Assembly (NCBI GenBank): GCA_030440445.1
Contig: CP098528.1
Location: 2,976,001-3,040,000, forward strand
DNA length: 64,000 nt
Direction of reading: 5' to 3'
Source: Halomonas sp. KG2
GTDB taxonomy: Bacteria > Pseudomonadota > Gammaproteobacteria > Pseudomonadales > Halomonadaceae
Part shown: in pieces, positions 24,919 through 35,612 of the stretch
How the letters are laid out: each line of letters opens with the position of its first letter
How positions within the stretch are numbered: position 1 is the first letter of the stretch
The notes under the pieces: generated by a model
What the model was told of the DNA's origin: nothing
Database searches by the model: none
The model's input: the letters and a program-made list of their open reading frames with translations, nothing else
Position numbers and translations under genes: made by a program

Positions 24919-25629
24919 ATGAATCTTATTCTGCTTGATCCGAGCGAAGTAAAGGGAGCTTATGCTTACCTTACTGACACACGACGTATCACCCATTTAC
25001 GCGAGGTCCACCGCGCTTGTGTAGGAGACTACTACACAGTCGGTCTACAGGGCGGCAAGATGGGGAAAGCGCAGCTAACTGAACTACACGAGACCCAGGC
25101 AACCTTCACACTGGAAAATCTCAATGAGCCCCCCCCTCCGCCCTTGCCAGTACACTTAATATTGGCGCTTCCTCGCCCCAGAATGCTGGCACGTACCTTA
25201 GAGCATGTCACGGCTCTTGGTGTAAAAAATATTACACTGCTTCACACCAAGCGGGTGGAAAAAAGCTACTGGCAGTCCCCAGAACTCCGTGCAGAAAAAA
25301 TTCATCATCACTTAGTGCTAGGCCTGGAACAAGCGCGAGACACACAATTGCCTAATGTGACGCTGTGCAAAGGCTTTCGCCCTTTTTTAGAAGAACAACT
25401 GCCGGAGCTGCTAAAAGAACGACGCGGGCTGGTGGCACACCCAGGCATGCCGAATGCCTGTCCACGGAATATTGACGGAAAAGTACTGCTTCTCGTTGGA
25501 CCGGAAGGCGGTTTTATACCTTGGGAAGTTGAAAAACTACTTGAGGCAGGCTGCGAGGGCATGCACCTAGGCCCTCGCATCTTACGGGTAGAAACTGCCG
25601 TCACCGCACTATTATCGCGACTTTTTTAA
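24919..25629 (+). CDS. rsmE: 16S rRNA (uracil1498-N3)-methyltransferase
   Basis: This 236-aa SPOUT methyltransferase modifies U1498 of 16S rRNA. It has the N-terminal PUA-like part (HLREVHRACVGDYYTVGLQGGKMG) and the knotted C-terminal domain with LLVGPEGGFIPWEVEKL and LGPRILRVETAVTALL, both diagnostic for RsmE. The length is normal. The ribosome site before the ATG is weak. It is transcribed alone, divergent from phaR and convergent with the protease-like gene. Confidence 0.93.
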   Translation: MNLILLDPSEVKGAYAYLTDTRRITHLREVHRACVGDYYTVGLQGGKMGKAQLTELHETQATFTLENLNEPPPPPLPVHLILALPRPRMLARTLEHVTALGVKNITLLHTKRVEKSYWQSPELRAEKIHHHLVLGLEQARDTQLPNVTLCKGFRPFLEEQLPELLKERRGLVAHPGMPNACPRNIDGKVLLLVGPEGGFIPWEVEKLLEAGCEGMHLGPRILRVETAVTALLSRLF

Positions 25630-25685
25630 TCACCGATTACGCCAGCAAGCTTGGTGACACGGGCTTTATGCTTAGAACGGCGTAA

Positions 25686-26240
25686 TTAGGACTGTTCATC
25701 TGTTGGATCGTGGGGAACATAGGCCGCATTCTCCCCACATTCAGGGTCTTGAAGAAAGGTATTGCGCACATCTAATAATCCTAAGTGGCTAATTGTGCGA
25801 CGCCCCAAGAGCAGCGGGTAAATCATCTCTTCACGATCTCGCAGACCAAACTGCTCTTCATACACCGTGTTGCCCATGCAAACATCCATTAGCACCACTG
25901 GACGTTCATCACGACCACCTGCGCCACGAACCGCTAGCTCTCTGTAGAGGGGGCGCTCAATTTGATCGCTAAACGTTTCACCGTTTGCCTGATCTTCGAG
26001 CTTCAGGCGGAAGCGAACCCACTCTTCGCCGTCTTTCTCGAACACCTCAATGTCACGAGCATCTAATGAGGAGGTCAGCGCTCCGCTGTCTAGCTTAGCT
26101 TTTACAGCGATACCCCACGGCTCAATTGATGCATTTTCAACCCAACCAAACACCTTATCATCTGCCTGGATGGCTGTGCTCATTGACAATGTACTGACCA
26201 TTGCGCTGACAGCCAGCACGCCTAAAAGAGTTTTTCCCAT
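25686..26240 (-). CDS. Exported retropepsin-like protein (ATP-dependent zinc protease family)
   Basis: This 184-aa precursor has a signal peptide MGKTLLGVLAVSAMVSTLSM with a likely cut after the following AIQA, so the mature protein is periplasmic. The body (WVENASIEPWGIAVKAKLDSGALTSSLDA, then YPLLLGRRTISHLGLLDVR) matches the family named putative ATP-dependent zinc protease (PF05618), which is retropepsin-like with a DSGA active-site motif. The start at 26240 fits the signal peptide and has AAGGAC upstream; the frame extends to 26282 without a better start. Function is poorly known. Confidence 0.8.
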   Translation of the reverse strand: MGKTLLGVLAVSAMVSTLSMSTAIQADDKVFGWVENASIEPWGIAVKAKLDSGALTSSLDARDIEVFEKDGEEWVRFRLKLEDQANGETFSDQIERPLYRELAVRGAGGRDERPVVLMDVCMGNTVYEEQFGLRDREEMIYPLLLGRRTISHLGLLDVRNTFLQDPECGENAAYVPHDPTDEQS

Positions 26241-26316
26241 TACATTTCGTCCTTGGTGAGAAATTTGCCTAGCGTGAGACATTTGACTCGCTAAAGAGAC
26301 TCATCGAAACGAAACA

Positions 26317-27573
26317 TTAACGCAGCCGTTCTAACAGCGCCTGAGTGGCAAAACCATCGGGCGTCAGCCCTTGATCACGCTGGAAAGCACGTAGGCCCTC
26401 ACGCGTATTAGGCCCCATGATGCCGTCCGCAGTACCCACCGAATATCCAGCACTATTTAGGCGTTGCTGTAGGGTACGCACATCATCACGTGTCAGTGGT
26501 GCCTGATCTCTGGGCCAAGACTGGGCAATGCCGTCACGTCCAGCAATAGCATCCGCCAAGGTAGACACGGCTAACGCATAACTAGTTGCATTGTTATAGC
26601 GCAAAATTGCCCGAAAATTAGGCCCTACTAAAAATGCTGGGCCGTTTGCTCCTGCTGGCACAATGACCGCAGCGCTATCGAACGAGGGCAGCTCACCACT
26701 CAATGAGCGAACGCCTTGTGCCGCCCACTCAGCACTGCTGCGACGTTGCGTTTGTGAGTAATCGAAGGAGTCAGGCAAGCTTACTTCAACTCCCCAAGGT
26801 TGGCCGGCCTGCCAACCTGCCCTCGCTAGATAGTTAGCCGTAGAAGCCATAACATCAGGAATACTGCCCCAAATGTCTCGACGGCCGTCATTGTCGCCAT
26901 CCACTGCGTATGCTTCAAAACTGCTGGGTATAAACTGCGTATGTCCCATGGCACCGGCCCAGGAGCCTTTCATTTGCTCGGCGGCAATATCGCCTTGGTC
27001 GATAATACGTAACGCAGCTAACAGTTCGCCTCGTGCGAAATCACGCCGACGGCCGTCGTAGGCAAGTGTTGCCAGTGACTCAAGTGTCGAGAAGTCACCA
27101 AAATTGCTACCGTAGTTACTTTCTATACCCCAAATGGCGACGATGATTTCCGCGGGAACCCCATAACGTTGCTGCATTTGTTGCGCGGTGTCGCGGTGAG
27201 CCGCAAGCTTCTCTAAACCGTTATTAATCCGTGTGCTGGAAACCGCAGTATCTAGGTATTGCCAAATGGGACGAACAAACTCTGGCTGATACCGATCAAG
27301 CTCAATGACTCGTTCACGATAGCGAAGCCCATCAAAAGCGGAGACAAGGGTAGACTCACTGATGCCCTGCTGAGCAGCATAGCGGCGAAAATCAGCCAAC
27401 CACTGGTTAAAGTTGGCATAGCTAACTTGTTCTGCCGCTTGTGCATCCACTTCGCTCATCAATTGCTGATTAGCGACTGCATTAGTACTTAATGCCCCAC
27501 TGCATGCTGCTAGTGCAAATGATAAATACAACGCGGGGCGAAGACTCAGTGGAGCTTTAACTTTCAAAGACAT
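26317..27573 (-). CDS. Lytic murein transglycosylase, MltB type, with peptidoglycan-binding domain
   Basis: This 418-aa precursor cleaves glycan strands of peptidoglycan. A signal segment (LYLSFALAACSGALSTNAVA) contains a possible lipobox cysteine. The SLT_2 domain holds the catalytic Glu in IVAIWGIESNYGSNFG, plus GSWAGAMGHTQFIPSSFEAYAVDGDNDGRRDIW. The C-terminus (about 355-418) is a PG_binding_1 domain (DVRTLQQRLNSAGYSVG and DGIMGPNTREGLRAFQRDQG). I chose ATG 27573 because the signal sequence follows it; the frame runs upstream to 27699 but adds an unlikely second hydrophobic segment. Confidence 0.9.
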   Translation of the reverse strand: MSLKVKAPLSLRPALYLSFALAACSGALSTNAVANQQLMSEVDAQAAEQVSYANFNQWLADFRRYAAQQGISESTLVSAFDGLRYRERVIELDRYQPEFVRPIWQYLDTAVSSTRINNGLEKLAAHRDTAQQMQQRYGVPAEIIVAIWGIESNYGSNFGDFSTLESLATLAYDGRRRDFARGELLAALRIIDQGDIAAEQMKGSWAGAMGHTQFIPSSFEAYAVDGDNDGRRDIWGSIPDVMASTANYLARAGWQAGQPWGVEVSLPDSFDYSQTQRRSSAEWAAQGVRSLSGELPSFDSAAVIVPAGANGPAFLVGPNFRAILRYNNATSYALAVSTLADAIAGRDGIAQSWPRDQAPLTRDDVRTLQQRLNSAGYSVGTADGIMGPNTREGLRAFQRDQGLTPDGFATQALLERLR

Positions 27574-27698
27574 AGCATTAATCTCTTGGCAATCCTTGGC
27601 GTGCTTCCGATAATGGCTCAGAAATAGCATAGATACTAGCCCTAGCCACATTGCATAACCTATCTTTCGGGCACCATCGTCTATTTTTAGGAGAAACA

Positions 27699-29119
27699 TT
27701 ACTCATCCGTTTCTTGAAGTTCCGTTGTAGCCACTACCCAACGCTGCCAGCCGGCTGGCTCTACGCAAGGTGCATCAAACTTAGCAGGCGCTACCCGCCA
27801 GGGTTGGTGTCGCTCCATCCCTAACGGCAGCGACGCCAGCTCAGGCAGCCAATAGGTAACGTAAAGCCCGTTTGGATCATAATGTCCTGCTTGCTTCAGC
27901 ACATTAAAGTAACGGTCTTGACGGGGATCATGACCAACACCGGCAATGTAACGCCAGTTGCCCCAGTTGCTCGCCACATCGTAATCAATCAGACAGTGCT
28001 CAAACCACGATGCACCCAGGCGCCAATCGACGTTGAGATCTTTCACTAGGAAACTGGCGACATTTTGGCGCGCTCGGTTAGATATCCACCCGGTAACCTT
28101 CAGCTCTAGCATGGCAGCGTCTATAAACGGCACGCCGGTTGTCGCATTGCGCCACGCATCAAATGCACTGTTAGCGGGCGGTAACTCTTCATGACCAAAT
28201 AATGCCGCGCCTTCCAACAGAGCCGCTCGATGGAAGTAATCTCGCCACATTAATTCGAAAATAATCCAATAACTGGATTCGCAGCTCCCGTGAATGGCCT
28301 CCCAAGCTTTTACTTCTTGACACACTTGGCGTGCAGATAAGCAGCCACGCGCCAGCCAAGGAGAAAAACGTGTGGAAAAATTGGCGCCCAGCAAACCATT
28401 ACGGGTTGTCTTATAAGATTCCGCGCCGTTTTGCCGCCAGAGATACTGCTGAAAACGATCACCAGCCGCCGCCTCCCCTCCAACAAACACAAAGCCCTGT
28501 CGCTTATCGGGCTGCCAGCCGGCACTCTCTTTGCATACTACTTTAAGGGGGGAAACCCTCGGGGAGCAGATTCTGGCCAGGGTGGCAGTGTCACTGGCGC
28601 TGGCAGGGGCGCTAAAAACGTACAATGCTTTTCAACACGTCGCCGAAATGCCGAAAAGCTGGGCGGCAACTCATTCAATGAAAAGGGAAGCTCGTCTTCG
28701 GCAATTAAATAACCGCTATCAGCACAACATAACTGACAGGCCGATGGGAGCTGGTCAGCGACCCGCGCAATATGCTGTGACTCTTCATACCCAGAATGCG
28801 CTGCCACACGTACTTCTCTTGCACCGAGCATGGCAGCAGTGTCTAGCACGATACTGGCGGGGTCGCCGATGCGAACTAGCAAATCACTGCCACGCTGCAG
28901 CAGTTCGCCTCGTAGCTCCATCAAACTTTGCCATAAAAAGCGTAGCCGAGCGGGCCCCAGCCTAGGAGAAGCATCACCCGTAATCGAGCTCTCGAACCAT
29001 CGCTGGTCTAGCACATAGAGACAAAGCAACTGTTCAGGAGGGGAATCAAAATGCAACAAGGGATTATCAGCTATCCGCAAATTATCCTGAAGCCATACAA
29101 TATCAGTCGTACTGCTCAT
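27699..29119 (-). pseudogene. DASH-type cryptochrome/photolyase split by a frameshift
   Basis: The N-terminal photolyase domain starts at ATG 29119 (AAGGAGG upstream; [20 protein letters not shown]) and runs into a stop at 28538. The FAD-binding part continues in the -1 frame down to 27699, with ARGCLSARQV, FELMWRDYFHR, TTGVPFIDAAMLELKVTGW and SNWGNWRYIAGVGHDPR typical of DASH cryptochromes. The two frames overlap at a run of six C (around 28542-28550, plus-strand GGG side); seven C would restore one continuous protein of about 470 aa. DASH proteins bind FAD and a folate and repair single-stranded or looped CPDs. The break may be real, phase-variable or a sequencing error. Confidence 0.85.
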
Positions 29120-29303
29120 GCATTTGCCTCCTTGGTGCGTTGGACTGTTTGGCTTCGCGACGGCAGCGTTCACTGCAATAGCGCACTTCACCCCAGCAGC
29201 GCGCCCACTTTTTCCGCCAAGTAAAAGGACGCTGGCATTGAACACAGTCTTTTTGCGGTAAATCCTGCTTACGTTGCATAGACTCCATCTCGCTACCCAA
29301 CAT
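29103..29303 (-). CDS. DUF2256 family small cysteine-rich protein
   Basis: This is a protein of up to 66 aa with [20 protein letters not shown] and [13 protein letters not shown], the DUF2256 signature with two CxxC-type pairs likely to bind zinc. The family is often found next to photolyase/cryptochrome genes, as here, where its end overlaps the cryptochrome start by 17 bp. The start is uncertain: ATG 29303, 29288 or 29279 (MQRKQDLPQ, with GGAG just upstream). Function unknown, probably connected to light-response or repair genes. Confidence 0.85.
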   Translation of the reverse strand: MLGSEMESMQRKQDLPQKDCVQCQRPFTWRKKWARCWGEVRYCSERCRREAKQSNAPRRQMHEQYD

Positions 29304-29343
29304 TTACACGCCACGCGTCAAAAACATAGACACATAATCACTC

Positions 29344-29356
29344 ATAGTATAACTAT
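29344..29356 (-). promoter_or_regulatory. Putative -10 element of the DUF2256-cryptochrome operon (AGTTATACTAT)
   Basis: On the minus strand the motif AGTTATACTAT, containing a TATACT -10-like box, lies about 40-75 bases before the candidate starts. The same 11 bases lack only the last few flanks in front of phrB (see 36767-36794). No good -35 is visible, which would fit an activator or alternative sigma factor. Half of a GTTATAC dyad is present; the partner half is not. Confidence 0.4.
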
Positions 29357-29478
29357 TGTACACAAATAGGCACGCGTGTTTTCAACGTCATGCTTTCCCC
29401 TGAGCCTCTTTCCCTACTGTTTACCCGATTTTTTTCACGCTTATCTCGATAGCTTTTCCCCAAAGCACTGCAAACAAA

Positions 29479-29504
29479 AAAGCCATCCGAGTTGGATGGC
29501 TTTT
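29479..29504 (-). terminator. Terminator after the mrp operon
   Basis: AAAAGCCATCC and GGATGGCTTTT form an 11-bp stem with a 5-nt loop. On the minus strand it ends in a T-run and lies 44 bp after the mrpG stop, so it closes mrpABCDEFG. Confidence 0.85.
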
Positions 29505-29547
29505 CGATGAGACACGTCAGCAGAGGTGGGAAGTTAGAACATGGCCG

Positions 29548-29952
29548 TCAATCAGGGTCTGTGGCGCGAGGGTGCCGTTTGGCATTTTCATGGGTTTCCA
29601 GTCCGCTTTTAAGCTCATGAGTAAGCGGATCATAATTGGGTCTCAGCTCATCCTTAACGGTGCCGCTCCAGAGGCGCGAACCAACAAAGTAGCCCGCCCT
29701 ACCAATCACATGGGCAGCAATCGGTGCCGTTATTAAAATAAACACAATAATCGCGAACGAGCGCGCAACCACCCCAACTTCAGCAAAATGCATGGCCGAA
29801 GCAAGCATTATTAAAATAACACCAAGCGCCGCAGCCTTAGTGGTCGCGTGCATGCGGGTGAGTAGATCCGGCAGCCGTAACAAACCGATGGCCGCCAGCA
29901 ACATAAAGCTTGATCCCGTTATCAACAGCGTGCCTTTGATAAATTCAATCAT
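29548..29952 (-). CDS. mrpG: Mrp Na+/H+ antiporter subunit G
   Basis: This 134-aa protein is the last gene of the mrp operon. Three membrane segments are visible, with the PhaG/MnhG motif LLAAIGLLRLPDLLTRMHATTKAAALG. A hydrophilic tail of about 40 residues follows. The start at 29952 (MIEFIKGTLL) overlaps mrpF by 8 bp and begins like homologues; the longer frame to 29991 is unlikely. It is a structural subunit of the antiporter complex in the inner membrane. Confidence 0.93.
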   Translation of the reverse strand: MIEFIKGTLLITGSSFMLLAAIGLLRLPDLLTRMHATTKAAALGVILIMLASAMHFAEVGVVARSFAIIVFILITAPIAAHVIGRAGYFVGSRLWSGTVKDELRPNYDPLTHELKSGLETHENAKRHPRATDPD

Positions 29953-30214
29953 CTCGTGGCCCCCCACGTTCCAGAAAGCGTGCAAACCCAATCGCTGCCA
30001 AAAAGCCCATCAGGGCAATTACGATTGCCGCATCCAGAAAACTTGCCACACCCGATTGAATAGCATACACACCAACTAAGCCCACCACGGTAGTGGAAAA
30101 CAGCTCAAGTGCAACGACGCGGTCGGGTAAGCTGGGGCCACGCACGACACGTACGAAGGTCAGTATAAGTGCCAGCCCCATAATTATCTGGCTTATCAGA
30201 ATAACAGTATCCAT
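29945..30214 (-). CDS. mrpF: Mrp Na+/H+ antiporter subunit F
   Basis: This 89-aa protein has three transmembrane helices with the family motif RVVRGPSLPDRVVALELFSTTVVGLV. It overlaps mrpE by one base upstream and mrpG by 8 bp downstream. In studied Mrp systems MrpF is needed for complex function and has been linked to cholate efflux; no such claim is made here. Confidence 0.93.
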   Translation of the reverse strand: MDTVILISQIIMGLALILTFVRVVRGPSLPDRVVALELFSTTVVGLVGVYAIQSGVASFLDAAIVIALMGFLAAIGFARFLERGGPRDD

Positions 30215-30687
30215 TAACGAAATAGCTCCAGTGCACGGTGCTCCATCTCTTTTAAGTTATTTCTAAGCTCTTCTTCGTCATCCAAAAACATGGCGTGGAT
30301 ATAGAGCACCTTTCGATCGTCAGAGACATCAAGACTCAACGTGCCCGGTGTTAGTGAGATCAAATTAGCCACCATAGTAATTTCCATCTCGGTATGCGCA
30401 GAAAGGGGAAAAGCAATAACACCGGGTTTCATATGCCAGGGCGGTGTCAATATATCGAAGGCGACGCGCAGGTTAGCCTGCACTAACTCCTTAATAAAAA
30501 AGCCAACAAATCCAATAATCCTCGGCACACGAGCCGGATAGCCTTTCAGTGCATCGACTTGAGGCTCGATTAACAGCAACGCTATATAGCCAAAAATCAT
30601 CCCCACCAGAAGATTAAGCCCGGTAAAATCGCCACTTAGTAGTACCCAAGCTAACCCAAGCAGAAGGTTCCAAATCGCACCAGTCAT
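30214..30687 (-). CDS. mrpE: Mrp Na+/H+ antiporter subunit E
   Basis: This 157-aa protein has N-terminal membrane helices (WNLLLGLAWVLLSGDFTGLNLLVGMIFGYI) followed by the conserved ANLISLTPGTLSLDVSDDRKVLYIHAM segment of MnhE. It starts at ATG 30687 with a 4-bp overlap with the mrpD stop, and its stop overlaps the mrpF start. Confidence 0.93.
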   Translation of the reverse strand: MTGAIWNLLLGLAWVLLSGDFTGLNLLVGMIFGYIALLLIEPQVDALKGYPARVPRIIGFVGFFIKELVQANLRVAFDILTPPWHMKPGVIAFPLSAHTEMEITMVANLISLTPGTLSLDVSDDRKVLYIHAMFLDDEEELRNNLKEMEHRALELFR

Positions 30688-32285
30688 GGGGAGTCCTCCT
30701 CACGGTCACCTATTGGCTCCGCCTGCAACTCAATCGGGTCAAGCAATGCAGCTTCAGCGCTTGCAGAGACGCCCATTACAGCCTCAATGTAGCCGGATGG
30801 AGACATTAACTGATCACCAATCAGGCTCATCACCTGCATCATTGGCTCAGCAAAAACACCTATTAATAACGACATCATGGCCAACACAACGACCGGCGTA
30901 TACATCATCCACAGGTTTGGCTTTAGTAATCGACCATCATCACCAACGGAGGTTTGGGAGGCGGGTACATTGTTTTCTTCTGGTAAGGCTTTCCAAAACA
31001 CGTCGTTCCAAATTTTCACCATGGAATAGAGCGTCATCAGCCCGACTGCCAGTGCAAACCCTGTCGCTACATATGCCTCTGCCTCTAGGCCAGCGCGAAC
31101 TAGCACAAACTTGGCAAAGAAACCTGATAGTGGAGGAATACCTGCCAGCGAAAACGCCGAGATAAAGAATGCCACGGCTAACCAAGGACGCTCCCGATAA
31201 AGGCCACCCATTTTTTTAAGCTGATAAGTACCTTGCAGACGGTGAGTAATACCGCTGATCAGGAACAGGTTCGTTTTAACAACAATGTTATGCACGATGG
31301 CGAAGACACCACCCGCAATCGCCAGCGGTGTATACAGCGCCAAGCCCAGAATCATGTAACCAATCTGGCTGACGATATGGAATGAGAGAATGCGGCGGAA
31401 TTCATACTGAGCGGCGGCACCAAGCACGCCAGTGACCATGGTCAGCACAGCCCCCCATAGCATTATGTCCTGCAAATAGCCCATTGTTTGATCAAAGATA
31501 AGGGTGAACACACGGAATAACGAATACACCCCTACTTTTGTCAGCAAACCAGCAAACAGCGCCGATACGGCTACTGGCGGCGTGTGATAGGAAGCAGGCA
31601 GCCAGAAAAAGAGCGGAAAGGCGGCGGCTTTAATACCAAAAGCCACCATAAACATAACGGCAAGCACTTCGACCATCCCGCTATGCTCTGCCTCATCCAT
31701 ACGCAGCGCAATGTCAGCCATGTTTAGGGTGCCTACCGTGCCATACAGTAGCCCCACAGCTGTTAAAAAAATCACCGAAGCCAACAGGTTCAACGTGACG
31801 TATTTAATTGCACCTTCCATCTGCGCTCGTTCACCACCTAGAATTAGCAGCGCAAAAGATGCCACCAGCATTACTTCGAACCAAACATACAGGTTGAAAA
31901 TATCGCCGGTTAAAAAGGCTCCTGCCACCCCTGCTAACAGCAAATGCATCAGCGGGTAATAACCAAACTTTTCATGCCCCCGCCCTGTGGTGGCCAGCGA
32001 ATAAATCCCCATTGCCAAACCAATGATGCCCGTCATTAAAATCATGACAGCACTTAACATATCGGCAATTAGCGTAATACCAAACGGCGCTGGCCAGCTG
32101 CCCATTTGCATGGTGATGTAACCATCAGCTAACACAGCAACAAACAGCCATATACTAACTAGCAACAGCGCAACATTACCCGCTACCGCAATAAAACGCT
32201 GGACAGGGCGAGAACGCCAAAAAAGCAATGAAAGAGCGCCAGAAAGCAGTGGCAACAGGACGGGCAGTGCGACTTCAGGCCTCAC
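30684..32285 (-). CDS. mrpD: Mrp Na+/H+ antiporter subunit D
   Basis: This 533-aa protein is homologous to complex I NuoN/NuoM-type antiporter subunits. Some 14 transmembrane helices are apparent, with the conserved [22 protein letters not shown] helix and [21 protein letters not shown] carrying the key Lys. [15 protein letters not shown] motif: [20 protein letters not shown]. It starts at GTG 32285, overlapping the mrpC stop by 4 bp (GTGA). It forms one of the two ion-translocating modules of the complex. Confidence 0.94.
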   Translation of the reverse strand: MRPEVALPVLLPLLSGALSLLFWRSRPVQRFIAVAGNVALLLVSIWLFVAVLADGYITMQMGSWPAPFGITLIADMLSAVMILMTGIIGLAMGIYSLATTGRGHEKFGYYPLMHLLLAGVAGAFLTGDIFNLYVWFEVMLVASFALLILGGERAQMEGAIKYVTLNLLASVIFLTAVGLLYGTVGTLNMADIALRMDEAEHSGMVEVLAVMFMVAFGIKAAAFPLFFWLPASYHTPPVAVSALFAGLLTKVGVYSLFRVFTLIFDQTMGYLQDIMLWGAVLTMVTGVLGAAAQYEFRRILSFHIVSQIGYMILGLALYTPLAIAGGVFAIVHNIVVKTNLFLISGITHRLQGTYQLKKMGGLYRERPWLAVAFFISAFSLAGIPPLSGFFAKFVLVRAGLEAEAYVATGFALAVGLMTLYSMVKIWNDVFWKALPEENNVPASQTSVGDDGRLLKPNLWMMYTPVVVLAMMSLLIGVFAEPMMQVMSLIGDQLMSPSGYIEAVMGVSASAEAALLDPIELQAEPIGDREEDSP

Positions 32286-32629
32286 GTATCGGTATCCTTC
32301 ATTTTGTCCAAATCATCTGCCTTAACAATTTCGTAGGCACGGCGAATTAACACAACAGCAAATGCCAGCACCCCAAATGCAATGACAATCGCTGTTAGCA
32401 CAACGGCTTGGGGTAATGGGTCTGCTACCTCGCCTAATGGCTGTAACATTCCTTCCGGTATTAACGGTGGTGCTCCGCGCGTCATACCTGCCGTGGTAAA
32501 AATCAGCAAATTGGCGGCATTCGAAAGCAGCAACAAGCCAATCACCAACTTCACAATAGAGCGACGTAACATCATAAAAATAGCGGCGGCGTAGAGTAGC
32601 CCTATCGCTAGTGCCATTAGCGGTTCCAT
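32282..32629 (-). CDS. mrpC: Mrp Na+/H+ antiporter subunit C (NuoK-like)
   Basis: This 115-aa protein with three helices resembles complex I Nuo[22 protein letters not shown] and [25 protein letters not shown] are diagnostic. The start at 32629 is preceded by TAGGAGG. There is an 18-bp gap to mrpB, while the 3' end overlaps mrpD. Confidence 0.94.
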   Translation of the reverse strand: MEPLMALAIGLLYAAAIFMMLRRSIVKLVIGLLLLSNAANLLIFTTAGMTRGAPPLIPEGMLQPLGEVADPLPQAVVLTAIVIAFGVLAFAVVLIRRAYEIVKADDLDKMKDTDT

Positions 32630-32647
32630 ACGGGGCCTCCTAAGTCA

Positions 32648-33079
32648 CTAAGGTTCATCCTTATCCACCTCCATCAGCGCCATCACCATGCCCATCACCG
32701 AACCAAGAACGGCAAAGTACACTCCTACATCGAAAATAAGCGGTGTAGACGCTTTAAAATCGATCACGGGGATAGTCCACCACTGAGCAGTTAAAAACGG
32801 TTGATCCATAAACCATGCTGGCACCACCGAAATCATCCCTAGCAGCAGCCCAACACCAATCAAGTCGCGTGGATCGACCATACGCAGCACCTCTTTGGTG
32901 GCGCTGACCCCAAAGGCAAACAGGTAAAGCGTGAAGGCCCCTGCTGCTACTAGCCCAGCAATAAATCCACCTCCTGGCTCATCATGTCCACGCAGCAATA
33001 GAAAAACTGAAAACATCAGCTGTAGCGGCATCAAAAACCGCGCCGCAGTGTTGAGAATAATAGTGCCGGATTTAACCAT
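32648..33079 (-). CDS. mrpB: Mrp Na+/H+ antiporter subunit B
   Basis: This 143-aa membrane protein contains the MnhB motif [20 protein letters not shown] and several helices. The start MVKSGTIIL at 33079 was chosen because it fits the family and overlaps the mrpA stop by 8 bp; the frame extends upstream to 33199 inside mrpA but that part is the shadow of mrpA. mrpB being separate from mrpA makes this the seven-gene (group 1) operon type. Confidence 0.93.
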   Translation of the reverse strand: MVKSGTIILNTAARFLMPLQLMFSVFLLLRGHDEPGGGFIAGLVAAGAFTLYLFAFGVSATKEVLRMVDPRDLIGVGLLLGMISVVPAWFMDQPFLTAQWWTIPVIDFKASTPLIFDVGVYFAVLGSVMGMVMALMEVDKDEP

Positions 33080-35420
33080 CGTAGGGCTCCTTAGCACTGG
33101 CTTTTTCGCCACCTGCCGCTTTGCTTTCATCTGTGTCGTGGCGCAGTTTAAGCATGGCGATAACCCCAATAGCAGCGAGCGCAAGCACAAACATTTCACC
33201 TAGCGTGTCGAGGGCACGATAGTCCACCAAAATGACATTCACGATGTTGCGACCATAGGCAAGAGGAGCGCTATTTTCGATCATATAAGCTGAAATCGGC
33301 TCAAACTGATCGATACTCCAAGCAGTCATAATCAGTAGGAAAATCAGAATTCCCATTGTTGCCGCCACAGCACCATCTCGAATACGTTCCAAATTTGTGG
33401 AAAGGTTTGAAAAACGCGGCAAACGAAAGAGCACCAAAACCAACAAGATAACGGTGAGCGTCTCAACCAGTAGTTGGGTAATGCCTAGGTCGGGAGCACT
33501 GAAAAGAATAAAAATAAGCGCAATAGAGAATCCCATAATGCCGACCGACACGACGGCTCCAAGTCGTGAGCGAGAAATGGTGGCAAACAGAGCCCCCATC
33601 ACCATAGTGCCAACAACAATTACCTCGTGGAAGCGCACGTCCAGCGTTAGTGCCAACTGAGGTGCATGGCGCACAAGTATTGAGTTACCAATCAAAACGA
33701 TCAGCACCACCAGCATGACGAGAATATAGTTACGCATATAACCGTTTTGCAGCAGGCGTGTTTGCCATTCAGAAAAGCGCACAATACCGTTCATTAAACC
33801 TTCGTAACCCGCTTCGGGGCCATGCCGCATCACTGGTGCCAGCATTGCTAGCTTGCTACGCACACCATCCCAGCGCTTAAACAGTAAAAAGCCTAGTCCA
33901 AGACTAACAATCGACATGATGAGCGCCATGTTGATGCCATACCAAAGCGATAATGAAACTGGCAGCGGCTCACCTGCCACCGCCGTCGCGGCCGACGTAA
34001 GCAGCGCATCAGCCCCCAACATAGCTGGCGCCAGCCCTAACACAAGCGAACCAAGCGCTAGTACAGCCGGCCCAATTAGCATACTAAAAGGCGCTTCATG
34101 GGGTATTTTTGGCGTTTCAAGTTGCCGTCCATAGAAGGGGCGGAAGGCGATAATGGCAGCCACTGCAATCGTCAAAATAGCGGCCAGAAAAGCAAACAGG
34201 ACTAACAATATCTTGAAACGCTCGGCCCCAAGCGCCGCCTCTAGCATCAACTCTTTACCAATGAAGCCAAATAGCGGTGGCACGCCCGCCAGTGACAGTG
34301 TCGCAACACAGGCAATCACCGCAGTGATTGGCATGGCAGATTTCAACCCGCCCATTGCGGTGACGTCTTTGGTGCCAGTTTCATGGTCCAAAATACCAGC
34401 AACCATAAACAGCGCCCCTTTGTACATCGAGTGGGCAAGCAAGAAAGTAACAAATGCCGTCATGGCATACTCAGAACCAATGCCTAAAAGCATGGTTAAC
34501 GTGCCAAGTGCCATAATGGTGGAATAAGCCAATAGCTTTTTAATATTAGTGTGATGAATCGCTAAGAAGGCACCTGTCAGCATGGTAATCGCACCGACGA
34601 CCGACAGTATTCCGACCCATAACGCTGTGCCACCCAATTCAGGTTGTAAGCGCGCCAATAAATAAATACCCGCTTTCACCATAGTGGCCGAGTGCAAGTA
34701 TGCCGACACCGGCGTCGGCGCCGCCATGGCGTTGGGTAACCAAAAATGAAAAGGAAACTGGGCTGATTTTGTGAATGCCCCCAGCAGCAAGCAAATAAGC
34801 ATAGGGGTATAAAGCGAATGTTCACGCAGAGCGCTTTCCATTTGGCCAATCTCATAAAACGACCAACTTCCGCTTGCTACCCCTAACAGCACCAGGCCTG
34901 CCATCAGCGCCAAACCACCGGCAACCGTTACAAACAGCCCCTGGCGTGCGGATTTTCTTGCTTCCATATCGGTATGGTTAAAACCGATCAGCAAATAAGA
35001 GGTGATGCTGGTTAATTCCCAGAATACGAAAAGCGTAAGCAATCCATCGGCAAGCACCAGCCCCAACATAGAGGCCATAAACGCAACAAGCGCTATATGA
35101 AAGCGCGCGATATCGACATGGCCTTTTAAGTACCCACCAGCATAAATCAACACGAAAGTACCGATGACAGTAATCAGCAGCCCGAATAGCAGTGACAGCC
35201 CATCAAGCAGAAAGCTCAAACTGATACCTAATGATGGCACCCAAGACCACTCCAACAGCAGTGGCCCTTCACTTATAACGGCGGGCACCTGACTTAACAG
35301 CCAAGCGGCCATCAAGGCAGGAAACAGTGCCAGCACTAGGCTTGTTCGTTCTCCAAACCAGCGGTTGAGCAAAGGCGACGACGCTGCCAGCACAAAGCCC
35401 ATTAACACGGCGAATTGCAT
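33072..35420 (-). CDS. mrpA: Mrp Na+/H+ antiporter subunit A
   Basis: This 782-aa protein is the first and largest subunit, homologous to NuoL. It has the antiporter core ([63 protein letters not shown], split here for length only in reading) and the C-terminal MrpA-specific domain ending with [23 protein letters not shown]. The complex exports Na+ in exchange for protons and supports salt and alkali tolerance. GGGAG lies about 10 bases before the ATG. The promoter should lie in 35421-35560. Confidence 0.94.
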   Translation of the reverse strand: MQFAVLMGFVLAASSPLLNRWFGERTSLVLALFPALMAAWLLSQVPAVISEGPLLLEWSWVPSLGISLSFLLDGLSLLFGLLITVIGTFVLIYAGGYLKGHVDIARFHIALVAFMASMLGLVLADGLLTLFVFWELTSITSYLLIGFNHTDMEARKSARQGLFVTVAGGLALMAGLVLLGVASGSWSFYEIGQMESALREHSLYTPMLICLLLGAFTKSAQFPFHFWLPNAMAAPTPVSAYLHSATMVKAGIYLLARLQPELGGTALWVGILSVVGAITMLTGAFLAIHHTNIKKLLAYSTIMALGTLTMLLGIGSEYAMTAFVTFLLAHSMYKGALFMVAGILDHETGTKDVTAMGGLKSAMPITAVIACVATLSLAGVPPLFGFIGKELMLEAALGAERFKILLVLFAFLAAILTIAVAAIIAFRPFYGRQLETPKIPHEAPFSMLIGPAVLALGSLVLGLAPAMLGADALLTSAATAVAGEPLPVSLSLWYGINMALIMSIVSLGLGFLLFKRWDGVRSKLAMLAPVMRHGPEAGYEGLMNGIVRFSEWQTRLLQNGYMRNYILVMLVVLIVLIGNSILVRHAPQLALTLDVRFHEVIVVGTMVMGALFATISRSRLGAVVSVGIMGFSIALIFILFSAPDLGITQLLVETLTVILLVLVLFRLPRFSNLSTNLERIRDGAVAATMGILIFLLIMTAWSIDQFEPISAYMIENSAPLAYGRNIVNVILVDYRALDTLGEMFVLALAAIGVIAMLKLRHDTDESKAAGGEKASAKEPYDG

Positions 35421-35564
35421 CCGGTGGTTTCTCCCTGTAAGAACGTTTCAGTTAACCCTAAGGCAGCAGCAAGACCGAACGGCCCTAAGCGTTGAATAAA
35501 TGTGATTTTTAATGCACAGACCTTATACCAAGGTTGATCAAATTTCTAGAAATCTAGGTCCCAT

Positions 35565-35597
35565 AAAAAAGCCGCCTTAGTTAAGCACCTTGGCGGC
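35565..35597 (-). terminator. Terminator after hemH
   Basis: GCCGCC (35571-35576) pairs with GGCGGC (35592-35597), extended by AAG/CTT-type pairs. On the minus strand six T residues follow the stem. It lies 16 bp beyond the hemH stop and separates it from the mrp operon. Confidence 0.85.
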
Positions 35598-35612
35598 TTG
35601 TAACAAAACGCA

